In this document: piece after piece, positions 1 to 6,703 of the stretch | Position numbering within the stretch: the first letter of the stretch is position 1 | Layout of the letters: every line of letters starts with the position of its first letter | Origin: DATMXT01 sp035560415 | Lineage (GTDB): Bacteria; Bacillota; Clostridia; Oscillospirales; Feifaniaceae | Direction of reading: 5' to 3' | Length of the DNA: 21,774 nt | Assembly: GCA_035560415.1 (NCBI GenBank) | Contig: DATMZG010000003.1 | Location: 1 to 21,774, forward strand | Notes under the pieces: generated by a model | The model's database searches: none | Seen by the model: the letters and a program-made list of their open reading frames with translations, nothing else | What the model was told of the DNA's origin: nothing | Translations under genes and position numbers: made by a program

Positions 1-16
1 GTGCGGGGCCTCTTTT

Positions 17-1411
17 TTATATCACCTTTTGGGGGTTCAGGATGCCGTTGGGGTCGAAGGCCTCCTTGATGCGGGCCATGAGCTCGACGTAGTAGTCCCC
101 GTGCTGTTGCCTGAAGTAGTCTCTCTTGGAGTAGCCGATGCCGTGCTCGCCCGACACCTGTCCGCCAATTTCGGCTGCCTTTTCATACATGCGGTCGAAG
201 GCGGCTTTGAGCCTTTTGTGCCACTCGTGCTCCGAGAGGTCGTCCCGGCAGAGGTTGATATGGATGTTGCCGTCCCCGGCATGGCCAAAGCTCGAGACCC
301 TTATGCCCTCCTCACGCGCCACCTGCTCCGAGAAGTTGATGAAGGCGCCGACCATGCTGCGGGGCACGACGATGTCGGCCTCCTCGAGCTCGGCGGTCGT
401 GCCCTTGATGGCGTTCAGAAAGGCGCTGCGGGCGCTCCAGACCGAGGCGCGGCGCTCCTCGGTGTCGACGATGTAGACGTCGACGGCCCCGTGCCGGAGG
501 CAGAGGTCGGCGACCGTCTTATACTCCCGCTCGACCTGCCCCTCGTCGTAACCGTCAAAGGTCAGGAGCAGGTAGCCGGGGTGCTTGGCGTCCGGGAACT
601 TCTTGCCGAGGTACTCCTCGGCAAAGAGGATGATGCTCTGCGAGATATACTCGATGGCGGTCGGCAGCGCCCGGCCCTTGACGATGTCCGGCACTGTGGC
701 CACCGCCTCGTCGAGGGAGTTGAAGGGTACAAGCAGGCTGACCGTGACGGTGGGCAGCGGCAGGATTTTTAAGGTGGCCTGCGCCACGACGGCCAGCGTC
801 CCCTCCGAGCCGACGACGAGGTCCTTGAGCCCGTAGCCCGAGCTGTTTTTGACCACCTTGCCGCCGAGCTTCAGGGTCTGCCCGTCGGCCGTGACGACGG
901 TGAGCCCCCGCACATAGTCCCGCGTGACGCCGTATTTGACGGCCCGCATGCCGCCGGCGTTGGTGCTGATGTTGCCGCCCAGGGTGGCGGCCTTTTCGCC
1001 GGGGTCGGGCGGGTAGAAATAGCCGTTCGCTTCGCAATAGGCCGAGAGCTCCATCAGGAGGACGCCGGGCTCGACCGTGACCGTGAGGTTCTCGGGGTCG
1101 AGCTCGAGGATTTTGTTCATCAGGGTGGTCTCGAGCATGATGCCGCCCATGACGGCGACCGAGCCCCCCATGAGGCCGGTTCCGGCGCCCCGCGTGACGA
1201 CCGGGATGCGCCGGCCGTTGGCGTAGGCCAAAACCGCCGCGATCTCCTCTTTTGTCCTGACCTTGACCAGCACCTCCGGCATTCCGGAGGAGCCGCCCAT
1301 CTCGTCGTGTCCGTAGTCGGGGCTGATGGCCTCGCCCGCGGCGCAGCGGTCCTCCCCGACAATGCCCGTGAGGGTGCGGATATCCTCCAAAGTCACTTTA
1401 TTGTAATTCAT
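17..1411 (-). CDS. lctD: FAD-binding 2-hydroxyacid (lactate/glycolate) dehydrogenase, LctD/GlcD type
   Basis: This 464-residue protein is a VAO/PCMH-fold flavoprotein that should oxidise a 2-hydroxyacid such as D-lactate to the 2-oxoacid. The N-terminal FAD-binding half shows RGAGTGLMGG (about residues 74-83) and PPDPGEKAATLGGN followed by STNAGGMRAVKYG. The C-terminal half has the GlcD/D-LDH signatures FGHAGDGNIHIN and GEHGIG, which contribute the active-site histidines. The length is normal for the family. Its ATG overlaps the stop of the upstream etfA by four bases (ATGA), so the two genes are probably translationally coupled. The order etfB-etfA-dehydrogenase matches lctBCD of Acetobacterium woodii, where the complex couples lactate oxidation to NAD reduction by flavin-based electron confurcation. 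The family call is firm. Lactate as the substrate is inferred; glycolate, glycerate or 2-hydroxyglutarate are possible. Confidence 0.9.
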   Translation of the reverse strand: MNYNKVTLEDIRTLTGIVGEDRCAAGEAISPDYGHDEMGGSSGMPEVLVKVRTKEEIAAVLAYANGRRIPVVTRGAGTGLMGGSVAVMGGIMLETTLMNKILELDPENLTVTVEPGVLLMELSAYCEANGYFYPPDPGEKAATLGGNISTNAGGMRAVKYGVTRDYVRGLTVVTADGQTLKLGGKVVKNSSGYGLKDLVVGSEGTLAVVAQATLKILPLPTVTVSLLVPFNSLDEAVATVPDIVKGRALPTAIEYISQSIILFAEEYLGKKFPDAKHPGYLLLTFDGYDEGQVEREYKTVADLCLRHGAVDVYIVDTEERRASVWSARSAFLNAIKGTTAELEEADIVVPRSMVGAFINFSEQVAREEGIRVSSFGHAGDGNIHINLCRDDLSEHEWHKRLKAAFDRMYEKAAEIGGQVSGEHGIGYSKRDYFRQQHGDYYVELMARIKEAFDPNGILNPQKVI

Positions 1412-2595
1412 GCTCTTCCCTCCCCGCAGACGGCGATGAGCCGCGGCACGATCTCGTACAGGTCACCGACGATGCCGTCGTGCGCAATGTCGAAAATCGG
1501 GGCGTTTTTGTCGGAGTTGACGGCGATGATGCGGGCCGAGCCCTTCATGCCGGCCGCAAACTGCACCGAGCCCGAAATGCCCAAGGTGATGATGAGCTGC
1601 GGCTTGACCGTGCGCCCCGAGAGGCCGATCTGCCGTTTTTGGCCAAACAGCCCCGCCTCGACCATCGGCCTTGTGCAGGCGAGCCGCGCGTCAATGGCGT
1701 CGGCCAGCTTTTGCGCAAGCTCTAAGTCGGCGGCGCTTTTGAGGCCGCGGCCGACCGCCACGATGCGCTTGGCCTCAGTGATGTCGCTCTCGGGCGGTGT
1801 GACGGTCATGGAGAGCAGCTCCACGCGGCTGCCGAGCTCACCGGGGGCGAGTGACATCTCTTCAATTTGCCCCGTGGGGTGCGGGACGGGGCTGGCGGGG
1901 TCAAAGACTTTATAGCGGACGGTGCAGAGCTGCGGGCGGGAGTTTTCGGTGACGATCTGGGCCATGATGTTGCCGCCGAAGGCCGGTCTTATTTGCACGA
2001 GGTCGGTGTTCTCCTTCATCTCGAGCTTTGTGCAGTCGGCCGTGATGCCTGTCTCGAACTTGGCCGCAACTCGCGGAGCAAGGGCGCGGCCGACGCCGGT
2101 CGCCCCGACCAGGACGGCAGACGGTTTCTTTTTCTCAATGAAGTCGGCAAAGGCCGCAGTAAACGGGTCGCTGCTGTAAAAGCCGAAGGCCGGATTTTCA
2201 TAGACGCAGATCCTATCGACCCCAAGCGAGACGAGCTGCCGGGCGGCCTCGGCCGTCTTGTCCCCGACAAGCAGGGCCAAGACCGGCTGTCTCGTCACTG
2301 CGGCAAGCTGCCGCGCCTTGCCGACCAGCTCCGGCACGACGCAGTGGAGGGCGTCCCCCACCATTTCGGCAAAGACCGCGACCCCGCGCCAAGCCCCCTT
2401 GTCGAGCGTCTTTTTCTCGGCCTCAATCGCCATGATTTCGGGCGCCAGCTTGACGCAGATGCCGCAGAGCCGGCACGCGTCGCTCACTTCGAGGCTGTTG
2501 TCCTCATAGGTGATGGCCGAAAAGGGGCAGGCCTTTACAAGCTGCTGCGCGGCCTCCTCAGTGACGGCCTTTTGGTTGACTTTCAGTTTTGACAT
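1408..2595 (-). CDS. etfA: Electron transfer flavoprotein alpha subunit with N-terminal [4Fe-4S] domain
   Basis: This is EtfA (about 395 residues) and forms a heterodimer with the upstream EtfB. The C-terminal FAD domain is clear: VGRGLKSAADLELAQ, then TRPMVEAGLFGQKRQIG, TVKPQLIITLGISG, and IIAVNSDKNAPIFDIAHDG ending in GIVGDLYEIVP. Before the Etf fold lies a ferredoxin-like stretch with cysteines at 23, 41, 44 and 47 (KACPFSAI, then CRLCGIC), a ligand set for one [4Fe-4S] cluster. The same arrangement is known in LctC-type and other bifurcating EtfA proteins. I choose the ATG at 2595 because GGGGGG and GAAGG lie just upstream and the protein then begins MSKLKVNQK. A longer reading frame to 2655 would run into the end of etfB. 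The 4-bp overlap with the dehydrogenase gene supports one operon. Confidence 0.92.
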   Translation of the reverse strand: MSKLKVNQKAVTEEAAQQLVKACPFSAITYEDNSLEVSDACRLCGICVKLAPEIMAIEAEKKTLDKGAWRGVAVFAEMVGDALHCVVPELVGKARQLAAVTRQPVLALLVGDKTAEAARQLVSLGVDRICVYENPAFGFYSSDPFTAAFADFIEKKKPSAVLVGATGVGRALAPRVAAKFETGITADCTKLEMKENTDLVQIRPAFGGNIMAQIVTENSRPQLCTVRYKVFDPASPVPHPTGQIEEMSLAPGELGSRVELLSMTVTPPESDITEAKRIVAVGRGLKSAADLELAQKLADAIDARLACTRPMVEAGLFGQKRQIGLSGRTVKPQLIITLGISGSVQFAAGMKGSARIIAVNSDKNAPIFDIAHDGIVGDLYEIVPRLIAVCGEGRA

Positions 2596-2608
2596 CCTTC
2601 GCGCCCCC

Positions 2609-3397
2609 CTATATGACCTTGCAGCTGCGCAGGAGGCCCGCCGCGATGCCGGCAAGCTCCTCGGAGCAGCCCTCGTACATCCGGCGCTCCCCCGCGGGCT
2701 CGGGCGGGAAAATGCGCTCGACCTTAGTCGGCGAGCCGTCGAGCCCGTAGCGCAGCGGGTCGGTCTCGGGCAGGTCGGCGAGCGTCAGGGTGCGCAGGGC
2801 GTCCTCCGGCGTGCGCTGCATGCGCAGGTAGGACGGGAGGCGGGGCGTGTTGATGTCGCCGTCCATACAGAGGAGACAGGGCAGCTGTATGCGAAGGGTG
2901 GTGGTGCAGGCGTCGGAGACGGCCGACACCACAAGGCTCCCCGCTTCAATTTCAAGAATTTCCCGCACGCCGCTGACATGCGGAATGCCGAGAAGCTCGG
3001 CCAGCTCGGCGCCGACCTGGGCCGTGTCGCCGTCGGTCGTCTGCTTGCCGCAGATGATGACGTCGGGCTGTCCGATGCGCGCCACAGCGCCCGCCAGCGT
3101 GCGGGCGGTCGCCAGCACGTCGGCCCCGGCAAACCGCCGGTCGCTGACCAAAACCGCGGCGTCAGCCCCCATCCAGATGGTCTCGAGCAGCGCTTTTTTA
3201 GCCTGTCCCGGACCCATTGTCAGGGCCGTCACCTGTCCGCCCGCCCGCTCTTTTAAGCACAATGCCGCCTCGATGGCAAAGAGGTCGTAGGGGTTGAGCT
3301 TGGCGGCGGCCCCGTCCCTTTTCAAGGTGCCGGTCACAGGGTCCATCTCGACCGTCGTGCTGCCCGGCACCTGCTTGACGCAAAGAATGATGTTCAC
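2609..3397 (-). CDS. etfB: Electron transfer flavoprotein beta subunit
   Basis: This 263-residue protein is EtfB, first gene of the etfB-etfA-dehydrogenase operon. It begins (V)NIILCVKQVPGSTTVEMDP, the classic EtfB N-terminus. It carries KLNPYDLFAIEAAL and the nucleotide-binding segment IICGKQTTDGDTAQVGAELAELLGIP. The start is GTG at 3397, preceded by GAGGTG four bases away; extending further upstream would add an N-terminus foreign to the family and cross the promoter. EtfB subunits of bifurcating complexes bind FAD and NAD here. That this Etf confurcates is inferred from gene order and from the iron-sulfur domain of its EtfA partner, not proven by EtfB alone. Confidence 0.92.
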   Translation of the reverse strand: MNIILCVKQVPGSTTVEMDPVTGTLKRDGAAAKLNPYDLFAIEAALCLKERAGGQVTALTMGPGQAKKALLETIWMGADAAVLVSDRRFAGADVLATARTLAGAVARIGQPDVIICGKQTTDGDTAQVGAELAELLGIPHVSGVREILEIEAGSLVVSAVSDACTTTLRIQLPCLLCMDGDINTPRLPSYLRMQRTPEDALRTLTLADLPETDPLRYGLDGSPTKVERIFPPEPAGERRMYEGCSEELAGIAAGLLRSCKVI

Positions 3398-3413
3398 GGT
3401 GCACCTCGCATAA

Positions 3414-3442
3414 TCAATATGCCTCAGTATAGCACATGTCAA
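3414..3442 (-). promoter_or_regulatory. Probable promoter of the etfB-etfA-lctD operon
   Basis: On the minus strand TTGACA (3442-3437) is followed 17 bp later by TATTGA (3419-3414). Alternatively TATACT (3431-3426), preceded by TGTGC, can serve as an extended -10. Either places the transcription start just upstream of the GTG of etfB. Confidence 0.55.
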
Positions 3443-3489
3443 AACAAAAGGGAATATTTCATCGTTATTGCACAAAACCTGCGCGGTCG

Positions 3490-3543
3490 CTGTCATATCG
3501 CCTTTTTCGGCGGGCGATATTCAACCACAAGTTCAATGACAGC
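3490..3543. repeat. Nested inverted repeats between etfB and the 213-residue gene
   Basis: Inner arms ATATCGCC and GGCGATAT (about 3496-3521) are perfect 8-bp complements. Outer arms GCTGTCAT (about 3490-3497) and ATGACAGC (about 3535-3542) are also perfect complements. The structure sits in the intergenic region of two divergent genes and is not followed by a T tract in either direction. It fits an operator or cruciform better than a terminator. Confidence 0.5.
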
Positions 3544-3594
3544 TGCCGAGTTTTGAATTAAGATGTGGGCAGAAGAAAGAGAGGAGGCCGCAAA

Positions 3595-4236
3595 ATGAAT
3601 TTGAAAGAGGCCTTTCGTTTCCAAAACAAGCTTCAGGCCCTGATGGAGGAGGCACAGGCCATCTTGAGCCGGGACCAGAACGTGACCCGCGTGCAAAATA
3701 CCTATCTGCGCAAAAAAGTCATGGCCGAGGCCGAGGATGAGACCACCGTCGAGGTGCCCGCCACTGAATACGCCGACCGGATCACCGACGTCGCATACTT
3801 TTTGCTGAGCCTGTTCACTGAGCGTGAGCTTCTGGCCAAGGCCATCCGCGCCGCAAAGGACGCGCTGCCGATTGACATGGACGGCGAAATCTCCCTCAAC
3901 GGCAAGCGTCGGGAGATTGTGCGCCTCTTCAGGCACATGGCCGACCTGCGCAGCTCCGAGGTCGTAATCCCGGGCGGCGGCACCGGCTACCGCTTCAACG
4001 CCGAGGGCAATCAGGTGCCCTACCGCTGCGATGTGCGGCGGGTCATCACCATCAACTTTGACCGCAACAAAATCCGCAAATCAGCCCTCGACATGGACCG
4101 GAAGTCGGACCTCGTCTCGGCCGAGCTTGACAGTTGCCTCATCAACTCCCATGTCGACTACAATGCCTCCTTCAACGTCAACAGCAGCTTTTCGGAGGTC
4201 TTTGAGGCATATGCCGAAGGGAGGGCGGGAATCTGA
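3595..4236 (+). CDS. Uncharacterised 213-residue cytoplasmic protein
   Basis: I do not recognise a named family. The ATG at 3595 is preceded by GAGGAGG at a good distance; an in-frame GTG at 3565 lies upstream of this ribosome binding site and is unlikely to be used. The first third (residues about 3-75) is strongly helical and charged (LKEAFRFQNKLQALMEEAQ), followed by more helices through ADLRSSE. The C-terminal half is more beta-like, with VVIPGGGTGYRFNAEGNQ, then YRCDVRRVITINFDR, and ends with an acidic helix (FSEVFEAYAEG). No signal peptide, membrane segment, zinc site or nucleotide-binding loop is visible. It is divergent from etfB and stands alone on the plus strand. Codon use and GC match the neighbours. 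It is surely coding; the function is unknown. Confidence 0.85.
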   Translation: MNLKEAFRFQNKLQALMEEAQAILSRDQNVTRVQNTYLRKKVMAEAEDETTVEVPATEYADRITDVAYFLLSLFTERELLAKAIRAAKDALPIDMDGEISLNGKRREIVRLFRHMADLRSSEVVIPGGGTGYRFNAEGNQVPYRCDVRRVITINFDRNKIRKSALDMDRKSDLVSAELDSCLINSHVDYNASFNVNSSFSEVFEAYAEGRAGI

Positions 4237-4246
4237 CCCCGCCTCC

Positions 4247-4625
4247 GGCCGGCTGTTTTGGATGCGGCAGGGCAAAGGCGCGCAAAGGCCGGTTCAGGTG
4301 CAGATGAACTGTAACGCTGCATTTTAAATAATATTGACGAGAATGCAAGTCTGTTCACAGACTGTTCCGACAGTCGACCGTCGCCTCACGCACCGGCCAG
4401 CGCCCTCTCGCATGCCCGCACACCCCCGATTTGCCCCTCCGCCTTTATCAAACTCACATCTCCATCCTTCGCTTTGAGCGCCCTTTTTTGGGAAGAGTCC
4501 AAACACCCGTTTGGCAAGCGCCCGGGCAGATGCAGCCTGCCGCCCCATTTGGGGCGGTGGCGCAAAAGTCCGGCGAAATTGGCTCTTGCGCCGCCCAAGC
4601 CGTGCCGCATCCAAAACAACCGGCC
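4247..4625. repeat. Segment bounded by imperfect 45-bp inverted repeats
   Basis: The left arm (4247-4290) and the reverse complement of the right arm (4581-4625) share about 37 of 45 positions, including a 16-base identical core TGTTTTGGATGCGGCA. Between them are several short hairpins: AGTCTG/CAGACT and the overlapping alternative GACTGT/ACAGTC (4348-4375), and CCGCCCC/GGGGCGG with loop ATTT (about 4541-4558). The right arm lies inside the 3' part of the XRE reading frame, the left arm just after the 213-residue gene. I see no target-site duplication. A small non-autonomous element, a duplicated and inverted gene end, or a structured RNA are all possible. Confidence 0.5.
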
Positions 4626-4922
4626 CAAATAAAGTGCCGAGCAGCGGGCTGCGGCCTGCTGCTCGGCATATGTTGAGCTTTGCATCTGTGTGATCGAAAC
4701 TAAAATTTCATCCATCGGCACATCCAGCAGCCGGCCGAGTGCGTACAAATTGTCGACTGACGGCAGGCTCTTGCCGCGTTGCCACTTGTATATGGCCTGA
4801 GGCTCCTCAAATCCGAAGTAGGCTTGCAGGTCGCGAACCGACAGGCCGCGCTCCCGCCGCAGGCGGACGATGTTTTCGCCGGTTGCCACGGGGTCAATGA
4901 CCGGAAAACGGGTTTGCCACAT
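4386..4922 (-). CDS. XRE-family helix-turn-helix regulator with an unusual C-terminal tail
   Basis: The N-terminal 75 residues form a clear XRE/Cro-type DNA-binding domain: ENIVRLRRERGLSVRDLQAYFG, then EEPQAIYKWQRGKSLPSVDNLYALGRLLDVPMDEIL. The ATG at 4922 follows GGAGG at a suitable distance. After the domain comes a YAEQQAAARCSAL stretch. From memory, related clostridial proteins tend to end close to such a segment, but I could not check this. Here the frame continues about 70 residues (from about residue 108 of 178) in GC-rich sequence that overlaps the right arm of the inverted repeat at 4247-4625. The tail (rich in G, R and L) has no recognisable fold and may be read-through into non-coding DNA, so the true ancestral end could be near 4610-4640. 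A palindrome at its own promoter suggests autoregulation. The target genes are unknown; the divergent 103-residue gene is the obvious candidate. Confidence 0.75.
   Translation of the reverse strand: MWQTRFPVIDPVATGENIVRLRRERGLSVRDLQAYFGFEEPQAIYKWQRGKSLPSVDNLYALGRLLDVPMDEILVSITQMQSSTYAEQQAAARCSALYLGRLFWMRHGLGGARANFAGLLRHRPKWGGRLHLPGRLPNGCLDSSQKRALKAKDGDVSLIKAEGQIGGVRACERALAGA
4634..4667. repeat. Perfect 10-bp inverted repeat inside the XRE gene
   Basis: GCCGAGCAGC and GCTGCTCGGC flank a 12-base loop. On the minus strand the hairpin is followed by ACTTTATTTG, so it resembles a weak terminator. It encodes the AEQQAAARCSA segment of the regulator. Confidence 0.5.
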
Positions 4923-4951
4923 AGACTCGCCTCCAATTTTCTTTTTCGAAG

Positions 4952-4961
4952 GAAGTACTTC
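4952..4961. promoter_or_regulatory. Palindromic operator candidate at the XRE promoter
   Basis: GAAGTACTTC is a perfect 10-bp palindrome immediately downstream of the -10 box of the XRE promoter, overlapping the expected transcription start. This is where an autorepressor would bind. Confidence 0.45.
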
Positions 4962-4990
4962 AATATATCCAAATTGGCAGGAAAAAGCAA
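4962..4990 (-). promoter_or_regulatory. Probable promoter of the XRE regulator
   Basis: On the minus strand TTGCTT (4990-4985), a 17-bp spacer and TATATT (4967-4962) form a sigma-A type promoter. The expected start near 4955 leaves a short leader with GGAGG before the ATG at 4922. Confidence 0.55.
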
Positions 4991-5035
4991 TATACATACA
5001 AAAAATGTCACCAGCCTGTAATATGGAGGGATCGG

Positions 5036-5347
5036 ATGCAAAAGTATATCCTCAAAAATTATTGGACGCTCGTTAAATTTTCTCTGTTTCACCGTCATTA
5101 CGCCTATATTGATACTGCGGACTATCTGGCGGACGGACTTTTCATCAAGCATAAGGTGCCGGTCAAATTCCTGCAGGCGCTGCAAAGCCCGGATTCGCCC
5201 TACTGTGTCATCCTCTGCAAGGTCAGAAAGCGGGACGAGGGCCTCTTTCTTGTGGCACTGGCAGAGCTTCCGAACAAAATGCTGCTGCTCGGATACGCGG
5301 ATTACGCCGACTTCTGCGGAAAAATCATGCGGGAGACGGGGGCATAA
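5036..5347 (+). CDS. Small uncharacterised protein, 103 residues
   Basis: I do not recognise this protein. It starts at ATG 5036, with GGAGGGA a few bases upstream, and ends directly before a strong bidirectional terminator, which supports a real, separately expressed gene. It is divergent from the XRE regulator across a 113-bp promoter region. The sequence mixes aromatic residues (YILKNYWTLVKFSLFHRHYAYID) with a compact alpha/beta-looking C-terminal half (YCVILCKVRKRDEGLFLVALAELPNK). The hydrophobic stretches are too short or too interrupted for confident membrane helices, and there is no signal peptide. The divergent layout suggests control by the XRE protein; this is inference. Confidence 0.65.
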   Translation: MQKYILKNYWTLVKFSLFHRHYAYIDTADYLADGLFIKHKVPVKFLQALQSPDSPYCVILCKVRKRDEGLFLVALAELPNKMLLLGYADYADFCGKIMRETGA

Positions 5348-5382
5348 AAAAAGGGGGGCTGCATGCAGTCCCCACCTTTTTA
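5345..5382. terminator. Bidirectional intrinsic terminator
   Basis: An A run, GGGG-CTGCATGCAG-T-CCCC hairpin and CCTTTTT tract. It serves the 103-residue gene on the plus strand and the racemase operon (ending at 5390) on the minus strand. Confidence 0.85.
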
Positions 5383-5389
5383 TCTGCGC

Positions 5390-6691
5390 TTATTTCAAAC
5401 TCGTGAAGTAGTTCTGGCACATGGGGTAGAACATGACCCGCGGGTGTTCCTTGCCCGAGAGCTCGTAGGCGCGCTTTAAAAAGTCCTCGTAGCTGTCGGC
5501 GCCGTGGCAGAGCATCTGCTCGAAGACCTTGCGCTCTACGCCGGGCGAGTAGCACAGAAACTTGGCGCCGGTGCGCAGGCTTTTCAAAAAGAGCAGCGTG
5601 TCGTCCATCTGGACGTCCCAGTTGTCGAACATCCACTGCTCGGCCTCTTCGACGGTGTGGGCGCTGTGGAAGGGCCGCTGCATGTCCTCGGACTGGACCC
5701 CCTCGGGGCAGCCGGCGTAGAAGGCGACAACCGTGTTTTTGTCAATGACGCTGTTGAGATGCCGCATGGGCCGCGAGGCCTGATAGAAGTTCTGGTTGAA
5801 GGGGACGCCCGGCGTGATGACGAAGATGTCGGGTTTTTCGTCGAGCTTGACCTCAAGGTATTCGCTGATGTAGTCGATGGAGGCGAGGTGGGAGGCCTTG
5901 AGGTCGCCCGCAAAGACGGCGGCGGTCTCGTTTTTGTCGTTGACGACGAAGGTGACGCCGTAGTCCACGCGGTATAGGTCGGCCGCCTCCTGCATCTCAA
6001 TGGCCATGGGGTTGCCGTCGAGCTTGCCGCGGATGGTCTTGGGGTCCAAAATCATCTGGGCCGTGTGGTTGGCATAGATGGTCTTGTAGGAGCAAATACC
6101 GGGCAGCACCGACTTGCGCCCGCCCGACCAGCCAGCCATGGCGTGGAGCTGGGTGCGGCCGACCGCAATGTGCAGGTCGCACTCCAGTGCCTGCCGGTTG
6201 ACCTCAATGGGGGTGCCGCGGGAGGAGTGGCCGATGCAGACCGACGACGCCTCGTCGTAGGGGGTTGAGCTCATCATTTTCACTTTGCCAAAGTACTTGT
6301 CGCTGACTAAAGCCCTATACTCCTCCTCGGTGGCGGGCCGGTGCAGGCCGACGCCGACGATGAAGAGAATGTCCTGCGGGGCGATGCCGGCTGCAACGAG
6401 CTCATCGCAAATGTAGTCGCTCGCGAGGTGGGTGGGCACGCCGCGGGTGCTGTCCGACACGATGACGCTGGCCGTTTTGGCGTGGCGCGCCCGGGCGATA
6501 TCGACGAGCTTTTTGGTCCCCATGGGGGCGTCCATCGCGGCGCGGGTGGCGGCGTAGGGGTCAGGCAGCGAGGCCATGGGTTTGCCGAAAACGAGGCTGG
6601 CGAAGTCCTCCTTCGGGATGTCGAAACTGACCTGCTCCACCTCGTCGGTGTAGCGGAGCTTGTCGCCGACCGGCACTGCCGAATAGGTCAT
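5390..6691 (-). CDS. larA: LarA-family nickel-dependent 2-hydroxyacid racemase/epimerase
   Basis: This 433-residue protein belongs to the LarA family, which uses a nickel-pincer nucleotide (NPN) cofactor bound to a lysine to racemise 2-hydroxyacids by hydride transfer. The catalytic set is visible at spacings matching Lactobacillus plantarum LarA: D80 and R83 in SDSTRG, H117 in GVGLHRP, H183 in QLHAMAG, K193 in GWSGGRKSVLPG (the NPN-linked lysine) and H209 in YANH. The ATG at 6691 follows AGGAGG, which overlaps the stop of the upstream enolase-like gene. It is the last gene of a GntR-glycerate kinase-enolase-like operon. LarA homologues are known to act on lactate, malate and other hydroxyacids. 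The operon suggests glycerate, whereas the nearby Etf-linked dehydrogenase suggests lactate; I cannot decide. The NPN-cofactor genes larB, larC and larE are not in this window. Confidence 0.9.
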   Translation of the reverse strand: MTYSAVPVGDKLRYTDEVEQVSFDIPKEDFASLVFGKPMASLPDPYAATRAAMDAPMGTKKLVDIARARHAKTASVIVSDSTRGVPTHLASDYICDELVAAGIAPQDILFIVGVGLHRPATEEEYRALVSDKYFGKVKMMSSTPYDEASSVCIGHSSRGTPIEVNRQALECDLHIAVGRTQLHAMAGWSGGRKSVLPGICSYKTIYANHTAQMILDPKTIRGKLDGNPMAIEMQEAADLYRVDYGVTFVVNDKNETAAVFAGDLKASHLASIDYISEYLEVKLDEKPDIFVITPGVPFNQNFYQASRPMRHLNSVIDKNTVVAFYAGCPEGVQSEDMQRPFHSAHTVEEAEQWMFDNWDVQMDDTLLFLKSLRTGAKFLCYSPGVERKVFEQMLCHGADSYEDFLKRAYELSGKEHPRVMFYPMCQNYFTSLK

Positions 6692-6703
6692 GGCAATTTC
6701 CTC

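Noticed and set aside
29..772. 247-residue open frame antisense to the dehydrogenase
   Set aside because: Same shadow effect. Composition is rich in D, V and A as expected for the complement of a GC-rich gene.
4324..4614. Alternative minus-strand frame of 96 residues within the XRE tail region
   Set aside because: No ribosome binding site; in a different frame from the HTH; the GC-rich repeat segment keeps several frames open by chance.
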